From positions 1 to 64,000 of the forward strand of contig CADCMR010000016.1 in the NCBI GenBank assembly GCA_902802585.1: a DNA stretch of 64,000 nt, read 5' to 3'. The DNA is from an uncultured bacterium. GTDB taxonomy: Bacteria > Verrucomicrobiota > Lentisphaeria > Victivallales > UBA1829. Every line of letters begins with the position of its first letter. The first letter of the stretch is position 1. The notes beneath the pieces are model-generated. The model was not told where the DNA came from, searched no databases, and was given only the letters and a program-made list of their open reading frames with translations. Position numbers and translations under genes: made by a program. This document shows, piece by piece, positions 28,913 to 38,301 of this stretch.

Positions 28913-30895
28913 ATGAACCGTAAAACGACCGGAAGCATGCTCCTCGCCCTGATCGCCATGACCATCGGCGCGACCGCCTGCCAGTCCGCCCCTGTCCCGG
29001 AAGCCGATCCCGAAGCATCCGTCAAGGGCGCCATGACCGTGAACATGAACGACAAGCTCAAAATCTCCGACACCATGTTCGGTATCTTCTTCGAGGATAT
29101 CAACTACGGCGCGGACGGCGGTCTCTATGCCGAGCTCGTCGCGAACCGCGACTTCGAATGCACCCCGGCCGACGCGCGCGGCTGGAGCGCCAAGAAATTC
29201 TGGGTCGTCGACGGCGGCAACATGAAATTCGACATCGCCACCAGCGATCCGATCCACGCGAACAATCCGCACTACGGCGTGATCTCGGTCGACGCGGTCG
29301 GCGCGCGCCTCATCAACGAAGGCTTCGGCGGATTCCGCTACGAAAAGGGCGCGGACTACAACTTCTCCATGTTCGCCCGTATGCAGAACGGCAAGCCCGC
29401 CAAGATCGAAGTCGGCCTCCTCTCCGACACCGGCGCGATTCTTGCCTCCAAGACGGTCACAGTGGACGACAAGACCTGGGACAAAGTCGACTTCACCCTC
29501 ACCGCCAACGCCGGCAACTCCACCGCTGACGCCTGCGGCAAGTTCTACCTGAAGCCCCTCACCGCCGGCGCGGAAGTCGCCGTCGACATGGTCTCCCTCT
29601 TCCCGAAGGACACCTTCAAGGGCCGCAAGAACGGCCTCCGCAAGGACCTCGCCCAGACGCTCGCCGACCTGAAGCCGCAGTTCGTCCGCTTCCCCGGCGG
29701 CTGCGTGGCGCACGGCAACAGCTGGCAGGACGACTGCTACTACTGGAAGGATTCCGTGGGCTCGCTTGAAGAACGCAAGCCGATCAAGAACCGCTGGGGC
29801 TACCACCAGACCCGCGGCCTCGGCTACTTCGAATACTTCCAGTTCTGCGAAGACATCGGCGCGTACGCCCTCCCGATCATCACCGTCGGCGTCGACTGCC
29901 AGTTCGCCGGTCGCCAGCAGGCGGTCCCGATGGACCAGATGGGCCGCATCGTCCAGGACGCCCTCGACCTCGTCGAATTCGCCAACGGCTCCACCGACAC
30001 CAAATGGGGCGCGCTCCGCGCGAAGATGGGGCATCCGAAGCCGTTCGGTCTGAAGTATATCGGCCTCGGCAACGAGGAACAGATCACCGACGCCTTCGAA
30101 CAGCGCTTCAAAATGGTCAACGACGCCCTTGTCGCCAAGTATCCCGACATCGTCGTGGTCGGCACAGTCGGTCCCGGCGCGTCCGGCGGCGACTACGACC
30201 GCGGCTGGAAATTCGCCCGCCAGGAGAAGCTCCCGATCGTCGACGAACACTTCTACATGAATCCGAACTGGTTCGTGGACAGCGCCCAGCACCGCTATGA
30301 CAACTATGACCGCACCGGTCCGAAGGTCTACGCCGGCGAATATGCCGCTCACGCCCAGGGCAATCCCCGCCCGAACACCATTGAGACCGCCCTCGACGAG
30401 GCGATCTTCCTGACCGGCGTCGAACGCAACGGCGACGTCGTCGTGATGTCCTCCTACGCGCCGCTCCTCGGCAAGCACGGCAACATGCAGTGGACCCCGA
30501 ACATGATCTACTTCTCGAACACCAAGATCGACAAGACCACGACCTACGAAGTTCAGAAGCTCTTCGGCGCGAACGCGGGCACCAACTACCTCAAGAACTC
30601 GCTTGACTTCGGCAGCGCCCTCGACCGCCGCCAGACTCTCCGGGTCGCCGCATCCGCCGTCCAGACCAAGGATGGGGACACCGTCCTGAAGTACGTCAAC
30701 ACCCTCGATCAGGCGGTCTCCATCACCGTCACGCTCGACAACGGCAAGGGCATCCCCGCCTCCGCGAAGCGCACCGTCCTCACCGGACCGTCCTTCACCG
30801 GCAAGGAATACACGCTCACCGACAACTACATCAAGCTCGGCGAAAAGTTCACCGTGAACCTCCCCGCCCACTCCATGACCGTCATCCGCTTTTAA
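28913..30895 (+). CDS. GH51-family alpha-L-arabinofuranosidase, lipoprotein
   Basis: The 660-residue protein has a lipoprotein signal (ATAC near residue 23), a carbohydrate-binding-like beta domain (about 120-220) and a GH51 barrel. The general acid/base is E388 in GLGNEEQ and the nucleophile E476 in YAGEYAAH. The RFPGGCVAHGN and NRWGYHQTRGLGYFEY signatures confirm the family. It would remove arabinose side chains from arabinoxylan or arabinan outside the cytoplasm. An AAGGA site sits ahead of the ATG, and a strong terminator follows the gene, so it is a single transcription unit. Confidence 0.92.
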   Translation: MNRKTTGSMLLALIAMTIGATACQSAPVPEADPEASVKGAMTVNMNDKLKISDTMFGIFFEDINYGADGGLYAELVANRDFECTPADARGWSAKKFWVVDGGNMKFDIATSDPIHANNPHYGVISVDAVGARLINEGFGGFRYEKGADYNFSMFARMQNGKPAKIEVGLLSDTGAILASKTVTVDDKTWDKVDFTLTANAGNSTADACGKFYLKPLTAGAEVAVDMVSLFPKDTFKGRKNGLRKDLAQTLADLKPQFVRFPGGCVAHGNSWQDDCYYWKDSVGSLEERKPIKNRWGYHQTRGLGYFEYFQFCEDIGAYALPIITVGVDCQFAGRQQAVPMDQMGRIVQDALDLVEFANGSTDTKWGALRAKMGHPKPFGLKYIGLGNEEQITDAFEQRFKMVNDALVAKYPDIVVVGTVGPGASGGDYDRGWKFARQEKLPIVDEHFYMNPNWFVDSAQHRYDNYDRTGPKVYAGEYAAHAQGNPRPNTIETALDEAIFLTGVERNGDVVVMSSYAPLLGKHGNMQWTPNMIYFSNTKIDKTTTYEVQKLFGANAGTNYLKNSLDFGSALDRRQTLRVAASAVQTKDGDTVLKYVNTLDQAVSITVTLDNGKGIPASAKRTVLTGPSFTGKEYTLTDNYIKLGEKFTVNLPAHSMTVIRF

Positions 30896-30937
30896 GCGGA
30901 CGGCGGTTTGCCTGAGACAGGGCAGACCTGACAACGA

Positions 30938-30977
30938 AAGCCTGTTCCGTCCGCAACCGTTCGGGACAGGCTTTTTT
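30938..30977 (+). terminator. Terminator of the GH51 gene
   Basis: Stem AAGCCTGT with ACAGGCTT, then a six-T run. A 292-bp gap (30896-31187) otherwise holds only the upstream region of the next gene. Confidence 0.85.
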
Positions 30978-31187
30978 CCGCGGTTCTTCGCCTCGGAACA
31001 AAGAAAAATCAAAAAAAAGAAAAGATTTTATTCGGAAGGTACAATATTTCGTTTCATCGAAACGTTATTTGATTGGTTCGAGTCGATCCGGACATCGATC
31101 ACCCCCATGGAACGGCGGACAGGACGCCCGCCGAAGCCCGGACGACGACGGAAAATGACAGACAAACAAGAGAAAGGAACCACAGCT

Positions 31188-32993
31188 ATGAAGAAAAACT
31201 ACACTGCATTCATTCTCGCGGCATTGATCATCCCCGCGACGGGGCTTCTCGCGCAGGGACGCGGCGGCGGTCGCGCCGGTGGCGGAGGAGGACGTCCCGG
31301 CGGCGGAGCGGCTGTTTCCCGTCAGCCCGGCGGAGCCCGCCCTGGCGGCGGCTCGTTCAATCCCGGACAGCCCGGCGGACGTCCTGGCGGCGGCGGAGCT
31401 CCCGCCAGTCGCCCGGGCGGCGGTCCTGTCCCCGGCGAACGCCATCTCGGCGGCGCTGTGGTGATTCCCGGCGGACGCCCCTCTGTGCGCCCGATTGATC
31501 CGCTTCCGCCCCCTCCCCCGACAGGCGGCCCGGTGGTCGTCAGCCCCGACTTCTTCGATCCTCTGCTGCCCGGCTACGGGACCTACGGCTACAGACGCGG
31601 ACGCGTGATCGTGGTCCCGCGCTCGACCGTCATCGTCACGGAACCTGACGTGGTGCAGGAAGTCGTCGTCACGGAGACCGAAACAGAGACGACGGTCGTG
31701 CCCGCGGTCGAGGTGAAGACCGAGGAAAAGCCCGTCGTCGCCGCCACGCCGGTGAAAGCGGGCGATTTCCAGCTGGTCCTGATGGAGGACGATTCCGAGG
31801 ACGCCACACCCGCCGTCTGCTACAAGACCGGCGAGGAGATGAAATTCACGTTCTCCGTGAACAAGCTCGCGCAGAATCCCGTCGAAGGAAAACTCTTCCT
31901 GAAGTGGAAGCGCTCCGGCGACGACGGCAAGGTCGAACAGGGCCGCACGGAAATCTCGGCGGACCAGGCGGTCACGCTCGCGACCTCCATCGACCGTCCC
32001 GGATTCGTCCGCATCGAGGCTTCGCTTGAGGACGAGGCGGGACACGACCTGAAGAGCAAGTTCGACGGCGGCGCGGGCGCGGAGATCGAGAAACTCAAAC
32101 AGGCAGTGCCGGAGCCCGAGGACTTCGACGCGTACTGGGCAAAACAGAAGGAACAGCTCGCCGCCGTCGCCGCCACGCCCGAACTCAAGAAGATTCAGGC
32201 GAAACAGGACGGTTTCGACGCATACGAGGTCAAAATCCCGTGCGCCGGGCCGCGTCCCGTGACGGGCTACCTCCTCATCCCCACCGGAGCCGAGGCGAAA
32301 TCGCTGCCCGCGAAAGTGCATTTCCAGGCGTACGGCGTGCGTGACCAGGCGGTCCCGGACGGCGTGCCCGGCATGGTCTACTTCGACGTCAACGCGCACG
32401 GGATCGAGCTGAGCCAGCCGAAATCCTACTACGACGGCATCCGCCGCGAACTCGGACACTACGCATACGACAACAACGAGAACAAGACGCCCGACACCTC
32501 CTATTTCCGCTACATGGCGGCACGCGTGATCCGCGCGTTCGACTTCGTCAAAACGGTGGCGGCGTGGAACGGAAAAGACCTCGGCGTGATCGGCTACAGC
32601 CAGGGCGGACTTCAGGCGGCATGGGCTGCCGGGCTCGTCCCGGAGATCACCCATGCGGAGATCGGCATGCCGTGGTGTTCCGATGTCGGCTGCGCCAAGG
32701 CGGGTCGCCAGCGCGGCACCTGCCCGGACTACCAGCCCGGTCTGGACTACTTCGACCCGGTGAATCACATCAAGCGCGCCCCCGCGACGTGCCTGGTCGA
32801 CATCGTGCGCGCCGGCCTCGGCGACTACGTCGCGCAGCCCTCCGGCGTCGCCGTGCTGTTCAACAACGCCCCCGGCAAGAAGCGCGTGATCTACTACCAG
32901 AACTGCGCCCACGCCGAGCCGAACGCCCTCTCCACGCCGATCGTCATGCGGACGGAGGACTGGCCGGAAGATCCTGCGGAAAAACAGGAATAA
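31188..32993 (+). CDS. Exported acetylxylan-esterase-like (AXE1/CE7) alpha/beta hydrolase with Gly-rich linker
   Basis: The start at 31188 (AAAGGA upstream) gives a 601-residue protein. It has a signal peptide (FILAALIIPATGLLAQ), a ~100-residue Gly/Arg/Pro-rich linker (repeats of PGGGA and RPGG), and an N-terminal beta domain (about 185-285). An AXE1-type hydrolase follows with nucleophile S in GYSQGG, an Asp in CLVDIVRAGLGD and a His in NCAHAEP. CE7 enzymes deacetylate xylan oligomers or cephalosporin-like esters. The frame is open further upstream to 31107, but that stretch has no ribosome site or signal. The linker resembles the Gln/Gly-rich one on the beta-galactosidase at 56.6 kb. Confidence 0.8.
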   Translation: MKKNYTAFILAALIIPATGLLAQGRGGGRAGGGGGRPGGGAAVSRQPGGARPGGGSFNPGQPGGRPGGGGAPASRPGGGPVPGERHLGGAVVIPGGRPSVRPIDPLPPPPPTGGPVVVSPDFFDPLLPGYGTYGYRRGRVIVVPRSTVIVTEPDVVQEVVVTETETETTVVPAVEVKTEEKPVVAATPVKAGDFQLVLMEDDSEDATPAVCYKTGEEMKFTFSVNKLAQNPVEGKLFLKWKRSGDDGKVEQGRTEISADQAVTLATSIDRPGFVRIEASLEDEAGHDLKSKFDGGAGAEIEKLKQAVPEPEDFDAYWAKQKEQLAAVAATPELKKIQAKQDGFDAYEVKIPCAGPRPVTGYLLIPTGAEAKSLPAKVHFQAYGVRDQAVPDGVPGMVYFDVNAHGIELSQPKSYYDGIRRELGHYAYDNNENKTPDTSYFRYMAARVIRAFDFVKTVAAWNGKDLGVIGYSQGGLQAAWAAGLVPEITHAEIGMPWCSDVGCAKAGRQRGTCPDYQPGLDYFDPVNHIKRAPATCLVDIVRAGLGDYVAQPSGVAVLFNNAPGKKRVIYYQNCAHAEPNALSTPIVMRTEDWPEDPAEKQE

Positions 32994-33024
32994 AATCCAG
33001 GATTGTTTCCATAAAAGGACATAC

Positions 33025-33057
33025 GGCTCCGGAACTCGTTTCCGGAGTCTTTTTTTG
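33025..33057 (+). terminator. Terminator after the esterase gene
   Basis: Stem CTCCGGAA/TTCCGGAG with a four-base loop, then TCTTTTTTT. Confidence 0.85.
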
Positions 33058-33090
33058 TAAAAAGAACGGTTAAACTTGAAACTTTTTTAC

Positions 33091-33118
33091 TTGACAAAAT
33101 GGATTAAGGCTATATATT
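33091..33118 (+). promoter_or_regulatory. Promoter of the GH26 gene
   Basis: TTGACA (33091-33096), 16 bp, TATATT (33113-33118). The leader before the start at 33231 is about 105 bases. Confidence 0.7.
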
Positions 33119-33230
33119 ATAAAACCGAAATGAATATTCCTCTTTCCTCTGTTTGATCTAATGGCATTCCTCGGATTGCCGGATCGGCGGGCAACTCTCC
33201 ATCTCAAAAACAAAAAGGCGACGTTGAAAC

Positions 33231-34231
33231 ATGAAATTCTATTTCCCCCTCATCTCCGCATTGGTTGCAATGATCGTACTCGCTCCCGCCGCATGTACGA
33301 AAGGTCCGGAATCCGGAGTAAAAGCCGAACTGCCGGCTGACAACCGGCTTTCCAACCCGTCCGCCGGAGAAAAGACAAAAGCCGTTTACAGGTTCCTGTG
33401 CGAAAATTACGGAAAAAAATTATCTCCGGTCAGCAGGAGTCGACCTGGATGGGATCGCCGGACTATGAAATGGACCTGATCCGGCGGGAAACGGGAAAAA
33501 CGCCGGCGATGAGGGGTCTGGATTACATGAACAGCGATTTCGACGGCGTCACGAAGCGTGCGAAGGACTGGTGGAATCGCGGCGGACTCGTCACGATCTG
33601 CTGGCATACGGGGATCTACGGCGGCGCATTCCGTGAATCCCAGAACGATGTGCCGGATTTCCACCGTCTCCTGAACGAGGAAACAGAGGAACACCGGAAG
33701 ATGATCGCGAACTGGGACCGCGCCGCGCAGGCGCTTGCGGAATTGCAGGACGCGGGCGTGGTGGTGCTCTGGAGACCGTTCCATGAATTCGACGGCGGAT
33801 GGTTCTGGTGGGGCAAAGGTACGCCGGAGGATTTCGTTCAGCTATGGCGCTTGATGTACAAACGCTACACGGAACACTTCCAACTGAACAACCTGATCTG
33901 GGTCCTGGGGTACTCCGGCGAGGTCCGGGACGGCTGGTACGTCGGCGATGATTTCTGCGACGTGATCGGTTCGGACACATACGACGGGACAGAACACCGG
34001 GCAGGCTGGAACAAACTCCTCCGGATCGGCGCGAAAAACAAGCCGTTCGCGTTCCATGAATGCGGCAGACTGCCCGCCATCCGGGGATTCGTAGATAAGA
34101 ACTGCCTCTGGTCCTGGTTTCTGATCTGGCACACGAACTGGGCGGACGCAAACAGGGGAACGATTCTCCGCGATTTCTACAACGACGAACACGTCATCAC
34201 GCTTGAGGATATCCAGGATCTTTTCCGCTGA
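33231..34231 (+). CDS. GH26-family beta-mannanase lipoprotein, interrupted by a frame change at an A7 run
   Basis: The first frame (33231-33479) gives a lipoprotein signal (LAPAAC) and the start of a GH26 domain ending NYGKK. The second frame, entered through the A7 run at 33413-33419, continues as KIISGQQESTWMGSPDYEM and runs to 34231. Acid/base E is in WRPFHEFDGG (codon 33785-33787) and nucleophile E in AFHECG (codon 34058-34060), as expected for GH26. The run reads GG-A-AAA-AAA in the first frame, an exact slippery heptamer; a -1 slip rejoins the frames. A sequencing or real one-base deletion would look the same. The full product would be about 333 residues, exported and acting on mannan. 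Confidence 0.7.
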
Positions 34232-34257
34232 AGCGCGAACGGAAACCGTACACGGGT

Positions 34258-34836
34258 TCAATGCTGCCGCCCGTGATCGAGCATCCAGAAGAGCTTCCAT
34301 AAGGGCGCGACATGCAGCGCCTGCACGAACTCGCCGCGCAGGAGCATCGCCGGAATCTCGTCCAGCGGGAACATCTTCACCTCGAAACTCTCCCCCGCGT
34401 CCAAATGCGGTTCGCCGAGTTTCTTCACGCCGCGCGCCAGAAAACAGTGCGTCAGGTTGTTCGTTGCGGTGGGATTGGCGCTGAGCGTGTCCAGCAGGGT
34501 CCATTCCCCGCCGCCGTATCCGGTTTCCTCCAGCAGTTCGCGCCGCGCCCCGGCGAGCGGCGAATCGTCGGACGGCTCCAGGACGCCGCAGGGGATCTCC
34601 CATCCCGCGCGCCCGAGGCCATGGCGGTACTGGCGCTCCAGGATCACATGTTCGTCCTCCGTGATGGCGATGACGTTCACCCAGTCGGGGTATTCCAGCA
34701 CATAGTATTCGGGCACGGTCCGGCCGTCGGGCAGACGCAGGGACTCCCGGCGCACCGTCAGCCACGGTCTGCGGATGAGGTATTCCGATTTCAGCACCTC
34801 CCACGGCGCCGCGTCCGAATGTTCCGGTTTGCTCAT
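34258..34836 (-). CDS. Nudix hydrolase (ADP-ribose pyrophosphatase-like)
   Basis: From the ATG at 34836 (GAAGGAG upstream) the protein is 192 residues. The Nudix box reads G-VLEPS-D-DSPLAGA-RRELLEETGY: the first glutamate of the GX5EX7REUXEEXGU motif is aspartate, while the REL..EETG metal-binding core is intact. The order of strands (YVLEYPDWVNVIAITEDEHV before the box) resembles ADP-ribose pyrophosphatases. It sits 123 bases downstream of the GH3-type gene on the same strand, possibly as the last gene of that operon. The substrate is not certain. Confidence 0.8.
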   Translation of the reverse strand: MSKPEHSDAAPWEVLKSEYLIRRPWLTVRRESLRLPDGRTVPEYYVLEYPDWVNVIAITEDEHVILERQYRHGLGRAGWEIPCGVLEPSDDSPLAGARRELLEETGYGGGEWTLLDTLSANPTATNNLTHCFLARGVKKLGEPHLDAGESFEVKMFPLDEIPAMLLRGEFVQALHVAPLWKLFWMLDHGRQH

Positions 34837-34959
34837 GATCCTGTTTCTCCTTCTGTTATGGGGGGCATCGCATCCAGCCATGCCCTGTTATGTTGTAATA
34901 TACATTTTCTTCCGGTTCTTTTCAAGCAATCACCGGAACAAACATGCCGCAAAAGGAAA

Positions 34960-36453
34960 TCAGATTTCGAGAAGGCGCGCCCACAGCTCCGCGACGGTCG
35001 CATTCCCGCCGGACGAATCCGCATCGGACCGCATCGCGGGCGGGATGAAGAGCGGGGGAGGTTTCACGCCGCCGGAAACGCCCGTTTTCAGCGCTCGGTA
35101 CGCCGCCATTGCGCCGGGCCGGAACCGGGCTTCGACCGGTTTCAGCTGCCCTTTGTACCGCGCATCGTTGTAATAGATGTTGCGTTTCAGGACGGCTTCG
35201 ACCGCGTCCGCCAGCGTGTCCCGATCGGGCGGCGACTTGGAATCGTACAGGAAGACATAGCGGTCGAGCGTCCGCGCGGGGATCAGCATGGCAAAGGAGA
35301 ACAGCGAAAACCGCCGTTCCAGCTCGGCGATCAGGCGTTCCGCCTGCCCCGTATGAAGTTTCTCGCCCCGGAGGTCGCACGTGCCGCCGGACCGGTACAG
35401 GAAGTCGAAACACGGCGTCCGCGCGAGGAAACCTGAACACCGCACGACGTCGTTCAGCAGGTAAAGATCGCTCCCGTTACCGGTCGAAAGAAAGACCGTA
35501 TAGACGCCGTCCTTCCGTACCTTGTCCAGCGGAATCAGCTCGTCATCGACGGAAGCATCTTCCGTCTCCGAATACGCCCGGAAATGCAGGGTATGGGACA
35601 GGCTCGCGGCGACATGCCGTCCATCGTGCCAGGTTAACGTCACGATCCCCTCCGTGGCGAGCAGTCCCTTCCCCTGGACATCCACACGCGGGAACATCGT
35701 CCGCAACCGTGCGGCATCGCCTGCGGCGCGCGCCTGGTCCCAGCAGCTGATGACACACAGACGCCGCCACAATGCCGCGAAATCGCGCCGTTCCAACGCG
35801 GCAAGCACCTCCCCTGCCCTGTCCGGCATCGGCTCATGCATGCGGCCGTCGCCCCAGTCTCCGGTTTTCAGCGCATCGGCGAGCTCGCCGGTCCTTTCAA
35901 CGGCACGGTCCAGCAGGATCAGCAGGTACGACGGATGCCACACGGAGATCAGCCCCAAATTCCGCGCGGAAAGCATGGCGAGGAGCGTGAGGAAGGCGTG
36001 TCTCTCCGGGTCGGCGATGCGCCCCGCGCCATACGGAGCGCAGAAGATCGTCCGAGACACGCGCCGCTGAAGCGGAGATAGATAGGATGCATCGTCCGTC
36101 GGGTCGGGCTTGAGCTTGATCCCGTCGGGAATCTGAAGCGCCGGAACCGGGCTGACGGACCAGTATTGCTTTTTCCAAAACAAACCGGGATGCCGCAGAA
36201 AAAGCAGCGCGATCCACGGGTTGATGCCAGCCAGGAACTCGCGTTTCAACGCGGGCGTGAACGGGATCCATTTGGTCGCGCCGGTAGTCCCGCTGGTCGG
36301 TTCGTGAAACAGGACCTCCCCTGTGCCGGACGCGGTACGTCTGCGGAGCGCGATCCTCTGCGCCGCCCGTGGAAACAGCAGGAGCAGGACGAACAGCAGC
36401 AGGTCCGGCAGGGAGGACAGGAACCAGAGGAGATTGGCGAGAAAAAGAGGCAT
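34960..36453 (-). CDS. GH3-type acyl-adenylating enzyme (auxin-responsive GH3 superfamily)
   Basis: The 497-residue protein has the TSGTTGATKWIPFT phosphate-binding loop near residues 53-66, a middle LLATEGIVTLTW motif and a SGGTCDLRGEKLH segment, typical of GH3 acyl acid-amido synthetases in the ANL superfamily. Plant members adenylate a carboxylic acid and couple it to an amino acid; bacterial ones are mostly uncharacterised. The first ~30 residues are very hydrophobic, suggesting membrane attachment. Its start codon directly abuts the stop of the upstream GNAT-like gene, so it is the last tightly coupled member of the radical SAM operon. It may activate or conjugate the operon's product. 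Confidence 0.75.
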   Translation of the reverse strand: MPLFLANLLWFLSSLPDLLLFVLLLLFPRAAQRIALRRRTASGTGEVLFHEPTSGTTGATKWIPFTPALKREFLAGINPWIALLFLRHPGLFWKKQYWSVSPVPALQIPDGIKLKPDPTDDASYLSPLQRRVSRTIFCAPYGAGRIADPERHAFLTLLAMLSARNLGLISVWHPSYLLILLDRAVERTGELADALKTGDWGDGRMHEPMPDRAGEVLAALERRDFAALWRRLCVISCWDQARAAGDAARLRTMFPRVDVQGKGLLATEGIVTLTWHDGRHVAASLSHTLHFRAYSETEDASVDDELIPLDKVRKDGVYTVFLSTGNGSDLYLLNDVVRCSGFLARTPCFDFLYRSGGTCDLRGEKLHTGQAERLIAELERRFSLFSFAMLIPARTLDRYVFLYDSKSPPDRDTLADAVEAVLKRNIYYNDARYKGQLKPVEARFRPGAMAAYRALKTGVSGGVKPPPLFIPPAMRSDADSSGGNATVAELWARLLEI

Positions 36454-37149
36454 TTACGGGAGGTCCCAGTCCGGCTCGACGGCGCTGATCACGCGTTCGG
36501 CGCGTTCGTTCAGGTTCTCCCGCGAGATCGGCGCGAGACAGCAGAGTTCGTCGCCCTCAGCCCAGCCTGGGTTCAGCCGCCGGAACAGCACGGATTCCGG
36601 GTCGTTCCGGAGTTCGTCGGAGATCAGCCGGTCCTTGCCGCCGGAGAAATGCAGGATGCCTCTCGACGCCACCCATTCGTCCGGGAAAAGCCGCGCCGCC
36701 ACGGCGTCGCGGAGCCGGAGCAGGTCCGGGTCGGATTCGTGCGAGGGGACGTAGATACGGAAAAACGTCGGCAGAAAGCGGTAGGTCCGCGCGCCCTTGC
36801 TGATCAGAAACCAGTAACGAGGCTTGTCCGGGCAGGTCCGGATGAGGCGGAGCATGATGTGCCCGAACGCGCCCGCCAGCCCGAACTGCCGCCGGTCGGA
36901 CGCGTCCACAACGGTGTCCCCGCTGAACAGGATCCGCGCGCCGTCCGGCATCAAGATCAGTTTCTGCGTGGAGAACCCGGCGACAGAACCCCCGTTCAGC
37001 AGCAGGATCACGAGGTCCTTTTGCGAAAGATCCCGCCGGAACGCGTCCGGAGCCGCGCCCGTGTAGTAGCGGCGGTACAGCGACTCCATCTGCACAATCG
37101 TCTCCGGGGAAAGCCGCCCCGGGGCAGTGATCCTGACGCGCGTCGGCAT
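36454..37149 (-). CDS. GNAT-fold-like protein, uncharacterised
   Basis: The 231 residues start RVRITAPGRLSPETIVQMESLY and include LVILLLNGGSVAGFSTQKLIL then GAFGHIMLRLIR, which look like a GNAT acyltransferase beta-sheet and the following helix; the acetyl-CoA motif Q/RxxGxG/A is weak. A small conserved-looking SGDTVVDASDRRQFG block lies in the centre. Three bases separate it from the upstream gene and none from the downstream GH3-type gene, so it belongs to the operon. The substrate is unknown. Confidence 0.55.
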   Translation of the reverse strand: MPTRVRITAPGRLSPETIVQMESLYRRYYTGAAPDAFRRDLSQKDLVILLLNGGSVAGFSTQKLILMPDGARILFSGDTVVDASDRRQFGLAGAFGHIMLRLIRTCPDKPRYWFLISKGARTYRFLPTFFRIYVPSHESDPDLLRLRDAVAARLFPDEWVASRGILHFSGGKDRLISDELRNDPESVLFRRLNPGWAEGDELCCLAPISRENLNERAERVISAVEPDWDLP

Positions 37150-37152
37150 GGT

Positions 37153-38301
37153 TCAGACCTCCAGAAGCTCCAGGTACGGGACATTCGCACAGTCGACCGT
37201 CGGACGGTCCCGCCACGACACCGTGTAAAGGTTGCTGTCGTATCCCCAGTGAGTGATCTGGCACAGCGACGGGAAAAATCGGCTGGTCTCGTGCGCGGCG
37301 AGCATCAGCAGGGATTGGCGCGGGATGGCGTCCGCCGCCGCCAGGAGGAGCGCGTGCAGACGCGCGCGCGGCGCTCCTTTCGGCGTATTCTTCCAATAGA
37401 TCACATGCCCCCGTTTGCGGACCGGGAAACGTTCGGGTCTGCCGTCCTCCGAAACGCACCAATATGCCAGAATCCGGTGGTCCAGGTCCGTCCCCGGACG
37501 CGGCATGCGCGGTCCCCGGGTCAACGCGAGCGCGGCATTGAGGACCGGACGGCACACGCGCAACCAGGGCGCGTATCCGTCGACGTGGATCTGACGGTAT
37601 TTCCTGGGGTCGACCACCGCGCCGCACGCCGTGATCCGATCATTTTCACGCACGAGAATGAAATCCGAGGCGTTCAGTCCCGCGGGAAACCGGTCATCCT
37701 CGAACACCGGAAAGAAATCAAGATACCGCGCCGTATTTCTGTAAAAATCAAATATCTCCGCCCGGTCCGCCTTGGTTCCCCGGCTGACCGAAAGATCCCG
37801 GCTCTTTTTCGTATCCAGGCGGATTGCGCCGGGCGTGAAGAGAAACGTGCGGAACCGGTCCTGCGGATGGTACAGCGGCAGGCCGCAGCGCCCGCCTTCC
37901 AGCACCTTGACCGCGGCGGCGTTGTCGCTGACGATCGTGGTGAAGCAGACGGGCGCGGGGTGCGCCGCGTCGTATTCGCGGAGGAGTTCATAGCCGCGGA
38001 AGATCGCCCGGCTCCAGCGTTGTTCGGGCTTCAGGCGCAGACTGCCGAGGTATTCCGCCGTGACCGCCTGCGAGTTGAAGTAGACCGTCTTTTCGCAGCG
38101 GAGTCCGCAGCCGGTGATTTCGCCCGTCTTGTCGTCCGACCACAGGAAATGCTTCAGCTCGCGCCCCTTCAGCGCCTCGGCGGCGAAGAAATCGTCGTTG
38201 TGCGGAAACGACACCGACACCGCGCCTTGCATCGGGATCCGGGTCAGGGCGAGCAGCGCCGCGCCGTCCTCCGGGGTCGCGAACCGAACGCCGCGGCTCA
38301 T
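37153..38301 (-). CDS. GNAT-type acyltransferase, two-domain
   Basis: From the ATG at 38301 (GGAG upstream, ATGA overlap with the previous stop) the protein is 382 residues. The first ~150 residues follow the GNAT pattern: RFATPEDGAALLALTR, then TAEYLGSLRLKPEQRWSRAIFRGYELL and a VSDNAAAVKVLEGG motif. The second half looks like another acyltransferase-like fold (RGTKADRAEIFDFYRN and ENDRITACGAVVD). An open frame continues upstream to 38553, but it lies inside the radical SAM gene and is rejected. Its setting suggests acylation of the radical SAM product. Confidence 0.65.
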   Translation of the reverse strand: MSRGVRFATPEDGAALLALTRIPMQGAVSVSFPHNDDFFAAEALKGRELKHFLWSDDKTGEITGCGLRCEKTVYFNSQAVTAEYLGSLRLKPEQRWSRAIFRGYELLREYDAAHPAPVCFTTIVSDNAAAVKVLEGGRCGLPLYHPQDRFRTFLFTPGAIRLDTKKSRDLSVSRGTKADRAEIFDFYRNTARYLDFFPVFEDDRFPAGLNASDFILVRENDRITACGAVVDPRKYRQIHVDGYAPWLRVCRPVLNAALALTRGPRMPRPGTDLDHRILAYWCVSEDGRPERFPVRKRGHVIYWKNTPKGAPRARLHALLLAAADAIPRQSLLMLAAHETSRFFPSLCQITHWGYDSNLYTVSWRDRPTVDCANVPYLELLEV

